From Methanobacteriota archaeon (GTDB lineage Archaea > Methanobacteriota > Methanobacteria > Methanobacteriales > Methanobacteriaceae), in contig JAEYSH010000222.1 of assembly GCA_023434825.1 (NCBI GenBank), forward strand, positions 1-39,224: 39,224 bases of DNA, given 5' to 3'. The notes under the pieces are model-generated. The model saw only the letters and a program-made list of their open reading frames with translations, ran no database searches and had not been told where the DNA came from. Positions 1 to 7,934 of this stretch are shown here, piece after piece. The position numbers were made by a program, and so were the translations under genes. The stretch's first letter is position 1, and the number at the start of each line of letters is the position of its first letter.

Positions 1-1
1 A

Positions 2-481
2 TTTTTAGGTGTGGAATCTGCTGATCAGCAACATCTGGATAATTTAAACAAAAGAATTACATTAGATCGCATAAAAAAGACATTTGAACTTACAAGAGAA
101 CTGGATGTTAGAACAATTGCATCTGCAGTCCTTGGAATGCCTGGAGATACCCGCCAAAGTATTTTAAAGACAATCAGTTTTGTTAAAAGTCTTAACCCTT
201 CATATGCAGTATTTTCACTTGCTACTCCCTATCCGGGAACAGATTTTTATATTAAAGCTTCCAGGCAGGACCTTATTAAGGTTAATGACTGGTCAAAATA
301 CACGCTCTTAAGCCCTGTTTTAGAAACTGTGGACTGCTCCTTAGAAGAGCTTAAAACACTTCAAAAGAAGGCATTTAGAGATTTCTATCTACGTCCAACA
401 TATATACTTAGACAGGCATGGATGGATGGTTTTATTTTAATTAAAACTGTTGGATCAATGATTAAAGATGTCAGCCGATAA
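2..481 (+). CDS. Radical SAM protein, C-terminal part (5' truncated by window)
   Basis: The frame is open from base 2, so the true start lies upstream of the window; the GTG at 11 is internal. The first residues read FLGVESAD, the GVES-type strand of radical SAM barrels. They are followed by GMPGDT and a PYPGTDFY segment typical of the B12-binding/Elp3-like radical SAM group (MiaB-like, BchE-like). The CxxxCxxC cluster motif and any cobalamin domain would be upstream and cannot be seen, so the substrate is unknown. The last 60 or so residues contain aromatic and basic residues but no clear extra domain. The gene stands alone, with about 210 bp of AT-rich DNA before the next one. Family assignment is fairly secure from the barrel motifs. 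Specific function is not assignable. Confidence 0.75.
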   Translation, partial: FLGVESADQQHLDNLNKRITLDRIKKTFELTRELDVRTIASAVLGMPGDTRQSILKTISFVKSLNPSYAVFSLATPYPGTDFYIKASRQDLIKVNDWSKYTLLSPVLETVDCSLEELKTLQKKAFRDFYLRPTYILRQAWMDGFILIKTVGSMIKDVSR

Positions 482-694
482 AATAATTAAAATTTTTTTA
501 ATTTTTAATTAATGGTACTAATTTTATTTTTTCAAATAATTTAAGAACTTCTATTTTTTCACAAAAAATCAATTAAACTATAAATATTTGTGAAAACAGT
601 AGAATATGCAATGAATTAATAAATTAATTAATTTTAGAGAATTATTTGTAAATAAACATCACTAAATTATCTTATATGCTAAAGAGCTGATAAA

Positions 695-1870
695 ATGATG
701 GAATCTATTAAAATCCTCATACTTGAAGATGTTCAGTTCGATGCGGAATTAATTGAATATGAGCTGCGCCATGAAAATCTAAATTTTTCATCTGTTCGTG
801 TAGAAACAGAAGCGGAGTTTATAAAAGAACTTGAAAACTATAAACCTGATGTAATATTGGCTGATCATTCACTTCCTAGTTTTGATGGAATTACTGCACT
901 GGAAATAACAAAAAAAATGTCCCCACAAACACCGTTTATTTTTGTAAGTGGAAAAATTGGCGATGAATTTGCTGTTGATATGCTGAAAAATGGTGCTACT
1001 GACTATGTGTTTAAAAGCAATCTTAAAAAACTGGTTCCAGCAATAAAAAGGGCTATTGCAGAACTTGATGAATTAGAGGAACTTAAAAAAAGTAAAATAC
1101 AGTTGCAGCAAGCTTTAGAAGAAAAAGAAATGCTTCTTAAAGAAATTCATCACAGGGTTAAGAATAACCTTATGATTATATCAAGTCTTTTAGATTTACA
1201 ATCGCAGCATATAAAGGACAAAACTGACTATGATTTTTTCAGAGAAAGTAAAAATAGAGCCGATTCAATGGCACTCATTCATGAACGCCTTTACCAATCA
1301 AAAGACCTTAAAAAGATTGATTTTGAAGATTATGTCCATACTTTAGCCCATGAATTATTCAATGCATATGTGATTGATTCAGAGATTAAATTAATGCTTG
1401 ATGTTGAAGATATTATGCTGGATGTTAACATGGCTATTCCGTTGGGTTTAATTATAACTGAATTATTAACCAACAGTTTAAAATACGCTTTTTCATCACT
1501 TAATAACTCAGAAACTGTAGGTGGGAAATTTATAGCATCAATGCCTTATTTTAAGGGATCTATAAATGGAAAAACAGAGGATATTAGTGCAGAAAGTCTT
1601 GAATCTACTTATGAACTATCTGATTTAACTAAAAAAGAAAATATCATTTCTATTATTTTTAATAAAAAACAGGATAAATTTACATTAATTGTTAAGGACA
1701 ATGGAATAGGTTTTCCTGATGATTTAAATTTTAAAAATAGTGATAGCTTAGGTTTGGAGCTCATAACAAGTCTAACTAAGCAAATAAATGGAGATATAAC
1801 TTTTAATAATCAAGATGGAACAGAATTTAAAATTACATTTAAAGAACTGGAATATACGGAGATTATTTAA
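695..1870 (+). CDS. Hybrid receiver-histidine kinase (HisKA_2 type)
   Basis: A cytosolic sensor kinase with no membrane segments. Residues 1-125 form a response-regulator receiver (acidic pair E11-D12, phosphoacceptor D57, T/S position S85, K107). A coiled coil at about 120-148 leads to the H-box EIHHRVKNNL (H152/H153) of the HisKA_2 class. The HATPase domain has its N-box at ITELLTNSLKYAF and G-box at KDNGIGFP. Between these boxes lies an insertion of roughly 50 residues that most relatives lack; it is Ser/Glu-rich and probably a loop in the ATP lid. The stop overlaps the next start by one base (TAATG), so kinase and regulator are translationally coupled. The receiver at the N-terminus suggests that the kinase is itself a phosphorelay target. 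The stimulus is unknown. Two ATGs in tandem (695, 698) make the exact start ambiguous by one residue. Confidence 0.88.
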   Translation: MMESIKILILEDVQFDAELIEYELRHENLNFSSVRVETEAEFIKELENYKPDVILADHSLPSFDGITALEITKKMSPQTPFIFVSGKIGDEFAVDMLKNGATDYVFKSNLKKLVPAIKRAIAELDELEELKKSKIQLQQALEEKEMLLKEIHHRVKNNLMIISSLLDLQSQHIKDKTDYDFFRESKNRADSMALIHERLYQSKDLKKIDFEDYVHTLAHELFNAYVIDSEIKLMLDVEDIMLDVNMAIPLGLIITELLTNSLKYAFSSLNNSETVGGKFIASMPYFKGSINGKTEDISAESLESTYELSDLTKKENIISIIFNKKQDKFTLIVKDNGIGFPDDLNFKNSDSLGLELITSLTKQINGDITFNNQDGTEFKITFKELEYTEII

Positions 1871-2721
1871 TGTCTGGAGAACGAATACTAATTGTTGAAG
1901 ATGAAAGCATATTGGCAATGCTTATTAAAGGAAAACTTCGGGGTTTAGACTATGAAATTGCAGATTGGGTAGATACTGGTGAAAACGCAATTAAGAGTGC
2001 TAAAGAGAATATGCCAGACCTTATTTTGATGGATATAGTTTTAAAAGGTAAAATGGATGGTATAGAAGCATCCAAAGAAATAAGAAAGTTATTAGATATT
2101 CCTATTATTTATTTAACTGCATATTCTGATAATGAAGTATTAGAGCGTGCTCAAATAACAGAGCCTTATGGTTATTTAATTAAACCTTTTAGGGAAGAAG
2201 AATTAAATGCTAATATTCAAATGGCTCTTTATCGACATAAAAATGAGAAGAAAAAAAGGGAATTAATGCGAAAAAAGATTCTTGATGATTTTCATGAGTT
2301 TGTTCAGACATCATTATACAGATATGCTGATTTTTCCAAAGAAAACATTAAAGAGGAACTCCTTGTTTTTTTAACAGATAAAATGGAAAATGATTTGAAA
2401 AGAGACTTTTATCCAGAAATAGATAATTATAATGGGGATATAACGGATTTAAATGCAATATTTGGAGTTTATCTTTCTGCCCTTTCTAATTTATTTTCCA
2501 GTTTTGGTATTAAAAATAAAATTGATTATAACGAATTAGGATATTATATTGAATTTGTAAACTGTCCTTGGGAAATGGAAGCGAAAAATAAACCTATATT
2601 TTGCATTAACTGTCAAGCAGTAGTTAATTGTAGCTTAAATTTAGCACAATTTGATGGAAATGTTGCTAAAAGTACTACTATTGCTGAAGGCGCCCCGGCA
2701 TGTGTCTTCAGGCTTTATTGA
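1870..2721 (+). CDS. Response regulator with Cys-rich methanogen output domain (MetOD1-like)
   Basis: The N-terminal 120 residues are a receiver: VEDE at the acidic pocket, phosphoacceptor in LILMDIVL, conserved T in YLTAYSD and K in YLIKPF. No DNA-binding HTH follows. Instead there is a domain of about 150 residues ending in five cysteines: NCPW, FCINC, NCSL and ACVF. This matches the methanogen output domain family (MetOD1) known from response regulators of methanogens. The Cys pattern suggests a metal or iron-sulfur site, or a redox-sensing role, but the output activity is not established. It is fused by one-base overlap to the kinase upstream and is its obvious partner. The family name is from memory of domain architecture; the cysteines are seen directly. 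Confidence 0.82.
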   Translation: MSGERILIVEDESILAMLIKGKLRGLDYEIADWVDTGENAIKSAKENMPDLILMDIVLKGKMDGIEASKEIRKLLDIPIIYLTAYSDNEVLERAQITEPYGYLIKPFREEELNANIQMALYRHKNEKKKRELMRKKILDDFHEFVQTSLYRYADFSKENIKEELLVFLTDKMENDLKRDFYPEIDNYNGDITDLNAIFGVYLSALSNLFSSFGIKNKIDYNELGYYIEFVNCPWEMEAKNKPIFCINCQAVVNCSLNLAQFDGNVAKSTTIAEGAPACVFRLY

Positions 2722-2754
2722 AGTTTATTATATAAAAATTAAAAATAAAAGAAA

Positions 2755-3912
2755 TTAGAAGTCTGATGAAGCAAGATAAGTTTCTGCTACTGCTCCGACT
2801 CCTTTTCCTAACTCAACATCAAATCCAAGGCCTTTTAAGGTCATTTCTAATGCAGATATTGTTGTAACGATATCTTTGTAGGTTACATTACCCATATGGC
2901 CTATACGGAACACGTTGCCTTTAAGATGGTCTTGACCGCCTGCAAGCACAATTTTGTATTTATCTCTCATTGTGCCTCTCATGTCTTTATCTGAAACACC
3001 TTCTGGCATTTTAATTGCTGTAACTGTTGCAGATGATACTTCTTCTTGAGCAAACATTTCAAGACCAATGGCTTTTACACCGTTTCTTGTAGCTTCTGCA
3101 GCTAAATGGTGTCTTTTAATCCTGCTTTCAAGCCCTTCTTCCATTATTATATTTAATGCTTCACGCATGGCGTACATTAAAGAAACTGATGGAGTATAAG
3201 GAGTTTCTGGAGGTTTATTGGCACCGTATTTTCTGTATTGCTTCATGCTTAAGTAATATGAGCTGGAATCCACTTTATCAATTACATTCCAGGCATCATC
3301 ACCAACGGTAATCGCTGCCATTCCTGGAGGTGCAGCAAGACATTTTTGGGAACCGGTTACACAAATATCAATGTTGTAGTCATCTACAGCTACATCGTCT
3401 CCCCCAAGGGATGAAACTGTATCTACAACGTACAATGCATCATAATCTTTTACTATTTCACCAACTTCTTCTATTGGGTTTGTAACACCAGTTGAAGTTT
3501 CGTTGTGGACTATGGTCACTGCTTTAATGTCTTCATCCTTTTCTAAAATGTTTTTTATATCTTCAGGGTTAACTGCATGTCCCCATTCTACATTGTGAAC
3601 AATTGTAGAACCGCCGTTTGCTTCAGCTATTTGGGCAAATCGCTGGCCAAATTTTCCACCAACAACATTTAATATTTTATCTCCTTTATTAAGGATATTT
3701 GCAACAGCTGCCTCCATGGCTGCTGTTCCAGAACCGGTAATTAAATAAGATTGATTTTGGGTCTGGAATACTTCAGACATCATTTCAGTTGTTTCTGTTA
3801 AAATTTCAGCAAATTCCGCACTTCTGTGGTTCATTATTGCTTCTGACATTGATTTTAACACACGTGGAGCTACTTTAGTAGGTCCAGGTATCATTAACAA
3901 GGTTTCCTCCAT
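2755..3912 (-). CDS. Class V PLP aminotransferase (alanine/serine-glyoxylate aminotransferase family)
   Basis: A fold-type I PLP enzyme of 385 residues, the normal length for the family. The start reads MIPGPTKVAPRVL, which is diagnostic of the alanine-glyoxylate/serine-pyruvate aminotransferase group. SGTAAMEA binds the cofactor phosphate, VDTVSSLGG carries the Asp that contacts the pyridine nitrogen, and GSQKCLAAPPG holds the Schiff-base Lys (K190). In methanogens, members are proposed to transaminate aspartate, alanine or serine with glyoxylate or pyruvate as acceptor; the substrate here is an inference. A good Shine-Dalgarno (GGAGG) sits 6 nt before the ATG. A TATA-like TTTATAC (minus strand, about 3965-3975) would place transcription initiation about 30 nt upstream of the start. 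It is convergent with the response regulator and divergent from mptE. Confidence 0.88.
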   Translation of the reverse strand: MEETLLMIPGPTKVAPRVLKSMSEAIMNHRSAEFAEILTETTEMMSEVFQTQNQSYLITGSGTAAMEAAVANILNKGDKILNVVGGKFGQRFAQIAEANGGSTIVHNVEWGHAVNPEDIKNILEKDEDIKAVTIVHNETSTGVTNPIEEVGEIVKDYDALYVVDTVSSLGGDDVAVDDYNIDICVTGSQKCLAAPPGMAAITVGDDAWNVIDKVDSSSYYLSMKQYRKYGANKPPETPYTPSVSLMYAMREALNIIMEEGLESRIKRHHLAAEATRNGVKAIGLEMFAQEEVSSATVTAIKMPEGVSDKDMRGTMRDKYKIVLAGGQDHLKGNVFRIGHMGNVTYKDIVTTISALEMTLKGLGFDVELGKGVGAVAETYLASSDF

Positions 3913-4063
3913 TTTAATCCTCCGATATGTAACTTAATTAGTATAATTAGTCATGTTTGAATCTGTATAAATCCTTATTTAAGGGTAACTATTGGGTTAA
4001 GTTTTCAATTAATTTCAAATACCTGAAAATTATTATTTAAACATGAATCTTCCCTAAACTCAA

Positions 4064-4080
4064 CCTTATTTATACTTGAT
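4064..4080 (+). promoter_or_regulatory. Archaeal TATA box of mptE, nearly leaderless
   Basis: The sequence around 4066-4077 is TTATTTATACTT, a good archaeal TATA element. Its centre is about 27 nt before the ATG at 4100 and there is no Shine-Dalgarno, so transcription should start within a few bases of the start codon. This would give a leaderless mRNA. The inference rests on spacing only. Confidence 0.5.
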
Positions 4081-4099
4081 TTAATATATTATACTTTAT

Positions 4100-4858
4100 A
4101 TGAATTTAGATAAATGGTTTCCCTGGTATACTAGAATTCTAAGTGAATTCGGCTTCAGTCGTGAGGATGACGAAAAATCTGCTAAATTATTGAACAGTTT
4201 ACTTGAAAAACAGGGATGTTTAAAACCATCTCAAATTGACATAAAAGACAAAGTGATTATTTTTGGTGCGGGACCATCTCTTAAAAGAAATATCAATGAA
4301 TTAAAAGTACTTAACTTGGGAAATTTTACTTTAATTGCTGCTGATGGCGCAACAACGGCACTTCTAGAAGAGAATATTATCCCAAATATCATAGTTACAG
4401 ATTTAGATGGTGAAATGAAGGATATAATTAAATCTAATAGTGAAGGGGCCATTTTAGCTGTACATGCTCATGGAAACAATATTGATAAAATAGAGAAGTA
4501 TGTTCCAACCCTTCATGAAATTTTAGGAACTACTCAAAGTGTTCCTCTGGAAAATGTTTATAATTTCGGAGGATTTACAGATGGAGATAGATGTATATTC
4601 CTTGCTATTGAATTAGGGGCAAAATACATTGTACTTGCTGGAATGGATTTTGGAAAAATAGTTACTAAATATTCCAGACCTGATTTAAAAAATTCACTGG
4701 ATAATGCAGATAGTATAAAGGAATTAAAACTCAAATATGCAAAGGATCTTACTGAGTGGGCAGAAAAAAATGAAAATGTTAAATTATTTAATATTTCTAA
4801 AGGGGAAAAATTAAACGGAATTCCAGATATTGAAGCTAAAAATATTCTGGAATTATAA
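4100..4858 (+). CDS. mptE: 6-hydroxymethyl-7,8-dihydropterin pyrophosphokinase MptE
   Basis: A DUF115-type protein of 252 residues. It makes 6-hydroxymethyl-7,8-dihydropterin diphosphate from ATP for tetrahydromethanopterin, the C1 carrier of methanogenesis. Visible family motifs are a glycine-rich FGAGPSLKRN (about 55-64), ADGATTALL (81-89) and TDLDGE (100-105), the acidic segment expected to bind Mg-ATP. GGFTDGDRC and LAGMDFGK lie further on. MptE is the archaeal replacement for bacterial FolK and is not homologous to it. The gene is monocistronic with its own TATA box. The lack of a Shine-Dalgarno fits a leaderless transcript. Assignment is by motifs and length; other DUF115 proteins act in glycan synthesis but are usually larger. 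Confidence 0.85.
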   Translation: MNLDKWFPWYTRILSEFGFSREDDEKSAKLLNSLLEKQGCLKPSQIDIKDKVIIFGAGPSLKRNINELKVLNLGNFTLIAADGATTALLEENIIPNIIVTDLDGEMKDIIKSNSEGAILAVHAHGNNIDKIEKYVPTLHEILGTTQSVPLENVYNFGGFTDGDRCIFLAIELGAKYIVLAGMDFGKIVTKYSRPDLKNSLDNADSIKELKLKYAKDLTEWAEKNENVKLFNISKGEKLNGIPDIEAKNILEL

Positions 4859-4867
4859 TTTATATCT

Positions 4868-5143
4868 CTATTTTTTTAATTTTTGATCAATATCATTACT
4901 TAATGCATTTATCCTTTTTTCCAGATCTTTTGTTTCATTTTTAAATTCTTCATCACTTTTTTTATTTGCAAGCTGCATTACAAGTTTAGCGGCTTTAAAT
5001 TGAGTCTCTCCAAGTTTGTTCATTATTTTTCCCATTTCCTGATATTTTTCAGCATATTCTTGCCCTGTTTCTCCCCATTTTTTATCCCAGTGTTGTTTCC
5101 AGTATTTTTCCCAGTTTCCTTCTTCATGCTTCCATTCTTTCAT
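4868..5143 (-). CDS. Small Lys/Glu-rich coiled-coil protein, unknown function
   Basis: A soluble protein of 91 residues, very rich in Lys, Glu and Trp at the N-terminus (several KEW, WEKYW and WDKKW units). It is followed by a helical region with heptad-like spacing up to EKRINALSNDIDQKL. The ATG at 5143 is preferred over the TTG at 5161 because GGAG (5153-5156) lies 9 nt before it and would overlap the upstream start. No known domain recognised. It is convergent with mptE with only 9 bp between the stops. Aromatic-rich, highly charged small proteins like this are common single-genome or genus-level hypotheticals; no function is proposed. Confidence 0.65.
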   Translation of the reverse strand: MKEWKHEEGNWEKYWKQHWDKKWGETGQEYAEKYQEMGKIMNKLGETQFKAAKLVMQLANKKSDEEFKNETKDLEKRINALSNDIDQKLKK

Positions 5144-5300
5144 ATTTACATTCTCCTTCAACTTAAATTCCTATTCAAATTAATATTCAATAATTTTAAG
5201 CACTATGTAATAATATTAAGTAAATTATTATTAAAATATTTTAGGAAATATAAATAACAGTATTAGTTAAAATAATTCATGTTAAAAATAGGAAACAGAT

Positions 5301-5633
5301 ATGATGCAAATAATTGAATCGCTTTTTTATTTTATAGTTGCAGGACTATGTGAAATAGGCGGGGGATATCTAGTATGGCTATGGCTTCGTGAAGGAGCAA
5401 ACGTATGGTTTGGAGTATTTGGAGCTATAATATTAGTTTTATATGGAATAATTCCTACACTTCAGCCAGCTAATTTCGGAAGGGTTTATGCAGCATATGG
5501 TGGAATTTTTATTTTTATGGCTATAATATGGGGCTGGCAGGTAGATAAAATTACTCCCGACAAATTTGATATAATTGGGGGTTTAATTGCTCTTATAGGT
5601 GTTTTTGTGATAATGTACTGGCCAAGGAGTTAA
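5301..5633 (+). CDS. YnfA/UPF0060 family small membrane protein
   Basis: An integral membrane protein of 110 residues with four predicted helices (about 6-26, 33-52, 62-80 and 88-107), the family's usual length. Hallmarks are AGLCEIGGGYLVWLWLREG in helix 1, a YGIIPTLQP loop, and GRVYAAYGGIFI in helix 3. The family is distantly related to small multidrug resistance transporters, but its role in archaea is unproven. Tandem ATGs (5301, 5304) leave the start uncertain by one residue; the only purine tract upstream is GGAAAC. It is convergent with the next small gene, 14 bp between stops. Confidence 0.85.
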   Translation: MMQIIESLFYFIVAGLCEIGGGYLVWLWLREGANVWFGVFGAIILVLYGIIPTLQPANFGRVYAAYGGIFIFMAIIWGWQVDKITPDKFDIIGGLIALIGVFVIMYWPRS

Positions 5634-5647
5634 TTATTATCTTAATC

Positions 5648-5905
5648 TTAATATTCTCTTCTTTGTTTGAGTAGATCCCATAAACGGTTGAATTTCATTT
5701 CTTGATCTCTCATACGGTCATCTAATTCTCTGCTTTTAACTCTTATATCTTCCATGTCTCTGGAAATATTATAAACTAAATCATCAACCTCTGAATCATT
5801 ACCATAAGATCTTCTTTCTGGTGGTTCTTCACGTCTTTCCATACCTTCTCTTTTCTGCATTTGGTCTATAGCTTCATCCATAATTCTTTTAGGGTCAAAC
5901 TTCAT
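5648..5905 (-). CDS. Small charged coiled-coil protein, unknown function
   Basis: An 85-residue soluble protein dominated by Arg, Glu and Asp. A Pro-containing linker (about 22-35) separates a short N-terminal helix from a long amphipathic helix (about 40-80), probably a coiled coil. A strong ribosome site (AGAGGTG) lies 7 nt before the ATG, so the gene is real. No domain is recognised. It resembles in style the coiled-coil gene at 4.9-5.1 kb but the sequences are not obviously homologous. Confidence 0.6.
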   Translation of the reverse strand: MKFDPKRIMDEAIDQMQKREGMERREEPPERRSYGNDSEVDDLVYNISRDMEDIRVKSRELDDRMRDQEMKFNRLWDLLKQRREY

Positions 5906-6014
5906 TTAAACACCTCTTTTAGCTTTTAATTTTTATTAAAAATGCAAGAATTAGTAGTATTAATATATGCTATGTTTGTAATATATTTTAAGTTTGTAAA
6001 TATAAATAAAAGTG

Positions 6015-6293
6015 ATGATTGAACAAGAAATGATTCTAAATAACTGATGGCTTTAAAAAAATAAGTGCCCCTACAAGATTAAAGATAATTTATGCATTAT
6101 CTATTAAGGATCTGTATATTTATGACCTATCAGCTGCGCGGGATATTATTTAATGCAAGATTTCATCTACTTAATGTTTTAAGATATAAAAATATGGTTA
6201 ATTTTAAAAAAAGGTAAAATGGCGCGTTACTATCTTTCAGATGAGCATGTTTTAAATTTCATTATAATGGGAGTAGAACACGTTCAAGAATAG
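6015..6293 (+). pseudogene. Decayed ArsR-family transcriptional regulator
   Basis: Four short segments in changing frames line up end to end with an ArsR/SmtB winged-helix protein. They are: a start at 6015 (MIEQEMILN); 6040-6136, reading DGFKKISAPTRLKIIYALS and then YDLSAA, which is the classic ArsR helix; 6137-6214, RFHLLNVLRYKNMVNFKKR, at the place of the recognition helix; and 6213-6293, GKMARYYLSDEHVLNF to the stop. Total length fits a whole gene of about 93 codons. Frame changes fall near 6039, near 6136-6150 and in the A7 run 6206-6212. The recognition helix has also lost its usual SQSAISHQL pattern. With three shifts this is a genuine pseudogene, not a sequencing slip. Former target unknown, possibly a metal or redox operon. 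Confidence 0.75.
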
Positions 6294-6463
6294 ATGATGT
6301 TTATTTTTCATTACATAGTTTGTTTTAATCTCTTTATGAATTTTTTAGATATGTTGATGTATTGAGTTAGTGAGCAGATACGATTAATATATATAGCGCT
6401 TCATTGTAACTTGTTATAGATATTAAAAATTACTTTAGAATATAGAGATTTTCAGGTAAAAAT
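6294..6463. other. AT-rich leader region before orc1/cdc6
   Basis: About 170 bp with no coding signal, giving 558 bp without an intact gene if the ArsR remnant is included. I looked for origin-recognition boxes of the kind beside methanobacterial origins (TTACACTTGAAA-like) and saw none. A TATA-like TTAATATATATAG lies at about 6384-6396. Confidence 0.4.
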
Positions 6464-7588
6464 ATGGATATTGATGACCTTCTGTTATACGATGAGACTC
6501 TGTTTAAGAATATAGATGCATTTAATCCGGATTATATTCCTGAAAATTTCATGCATCGAAAATCACAGATGGAAGCACTTGCATTAAGTATTAGACCTGC
6601 TTTAAGGAAGGGTAGACCTGTTAATGCTATTGTTCTGGGTTCATGTGCTACTGGAAAAACAACAGCCATTAAAAAAATCTTTGAAATGGTTGAAAGAAAT
6701 TCAGAGAAAGTAGTTTGTGTTTATATTAACTGCCAGATACATACTACTCGATTTGGAATTTTTTCCCAGATTTATCAAAAAATTTTTGGGCATACTCCAC
6801 CTGAAACTGGCGTTCCATTTTCCAGGATTTATCAAAATATCATGCAACATCTTTCAAACGAAAGAAAGTCATTAATTGTGGCACTTGATGATATAAACTA
6901 TTTATTTTACAGTAAAAATGCTAACAAAATCTTTTATGATATTTTAAGAGCTCATGAAGCATTTGAGGGAATAAAAACCGGAGTATTTGCCATATTATCT
7001 GATATTGAATTCAGATTTATCCTTGATAAGAATGTTAATTCTATATTCATCCCTCAAGAGATAATATTTAATCCATACGGCAAGCAAGAAATGCTTGATA
7101 TCTTAAAAGAAAGAGTAAAAATTGGTTTTTATCCTAATGTTATTTCTGAAGAATTAATAGATGAAATAGCAGAATATGCATCATCGAGTGGCGATTTAAG
7201 AGTAGGTATCGATCTACTTAGAATAAGTGGAAACCTTGCAGAGGCAGATGCTTCAAAAGTCATTGAAAAAAAGCATATTGATGATGCAATTCAAAGTACT
7301 GGTTCTATAAATTTAACATATACATTAAAATCACTATCTGATGATGAAAAAGTGCTTTTAGATATTATAAGAAGATTAAAGCCGGATTTAACTGCTGGTG
7401 AACTTTATGAAGAATTTAGCAAAAGTGAAAAGACTAGCTATGCCTCTTTTAACCGTATTTTAAATAAACTTGAATTTTTAAGGCTTATAGACACACGTTT
7501 TACTGGAAAAGGCGTTAAAGGGAATTCAAGGGTTATAATTCTTAGATTTGAACCTGAAGAAATAAAAAAATGTATGAACCCTATTTAA
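6464..7588 (+). CDS. cdc6: Orc1/Cdc6 replication initiator-type AAA+ ATPase
   Basis: 374 residues, normal for archaeal Orc1/Cdc6. The AAA+ core has Walker A GSCATGKT (59-66), Walker B LIVALDDI (137-144, acidic pair D142-D143) and a sensor-2 region SGDLRVGIDLLR around 238-249. It ends in a winged-helix domain (about 290-374). The Walker A lacks the usual TGTGKT wording and sensor 1 is atypical (LSDIEF), so this is probably the divergent second paralogue rather than the origin-linked Orc1-1. The DNA upstream shows no origin boxes, which agrees. It acts in DNA binding and MCM loading, or as a regulator of replication. The stop overlaps the stop of the minus-strand small membrane gene by four bases. 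Confidence 0.88.
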   Translation: MDIDDLLLYDETLFKNIDAFNPDYIPENFMHRKSQMEALALSIRPALRKGRPVNAIVLGSCATGKTTAIKKIFEMVERNSEKVVCVYINCQIHTTRFGIFSQIYQKIFGHTPPETGVPFSRIYQNIMQHLSNERKSLIVALDDINYLFYSKNANKIFYDILRAHEAFEGIKTGVFAILSDIEFRFILDKNVNSIFIPQEIIFNPYGKQEMLDILKERVKIGFYPNVISEELIDEIAEYASSSGDLRVGIDLLRISGNLAEADASKVIEKKHIDDAIQSTGSINLTYTLKSLSDDEKVLLDIIRRLKPDLTAGELYEEFSKSEKTSYASFNRILNKLEFLRLIDTRFTGKGVKGNSRVIILRFEPEEIKKCMNPI

Positions 7589-7761
7589 ATACCTGAAATC
7601 GCGTTGGAATTGGGAAAAGCTGACACACAAAGGATGCTTACTATCATAATCATTACAATCATCCCTATAATGGCTATAGATTGGTGGTTGAACTGATCCA
7701 GGTTAATATAGCTTTTTCTTCTCCTTAAATCCACTGCAATATTTCTATTATTTTTTAACAT
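7585..7761 (-). CDS. 58-residue single-span membrane protein
   Basis: A small gene that overlaps the 3' end of cdc6 tail to tail by four bases. The ATG at 7761 has AGGAGTG seven bases upstream. The protein has a basic N-terminal half with RRRK at 13-16 and one hydrophobic segment at about 29-49 (IAIIGMIVMIMIVSILCVSA). A short polar tail follows. Positive-inside reasoning puts the N-terminus in the cytosol. No family recognised. Its start and VAT diverge, sharing about 170 bp of upstream DNA. Similar short proteins with an Arg-rich head and a C-terminal helix can be membrane regulators, but nothing here shows that. Confidence 0.6.
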   Translation of the reverse strand: MLKNNRNIAVDLRRRKSYINLDQFNHQSIAIIGMIVMIMIVSILCVSAFPNSNAISGI

Positions 7762-7934
7762 TTAATCACTCCTGTTAATAAGCTCGTTTTTGAGGTTATT
7801 TAAAGAAAGAGATAGAGAGCGTATGAAAAGTAATCAAGTTATTAGATTATTTCCAAAAATTTATATCAATGTAATAACATAGTTCTTTAATATATTATCA
7901 TTTATTTGATTTTTTTCCTATGGGGGAATTATAA

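Noticed and set aside
5906..6463. Replication origin next to orc1/cdc6
   Set aside because: No repeated origin-recognition boxes or GC-rich inverted repeats seen; most of the gap is an ArsR pseudogene.
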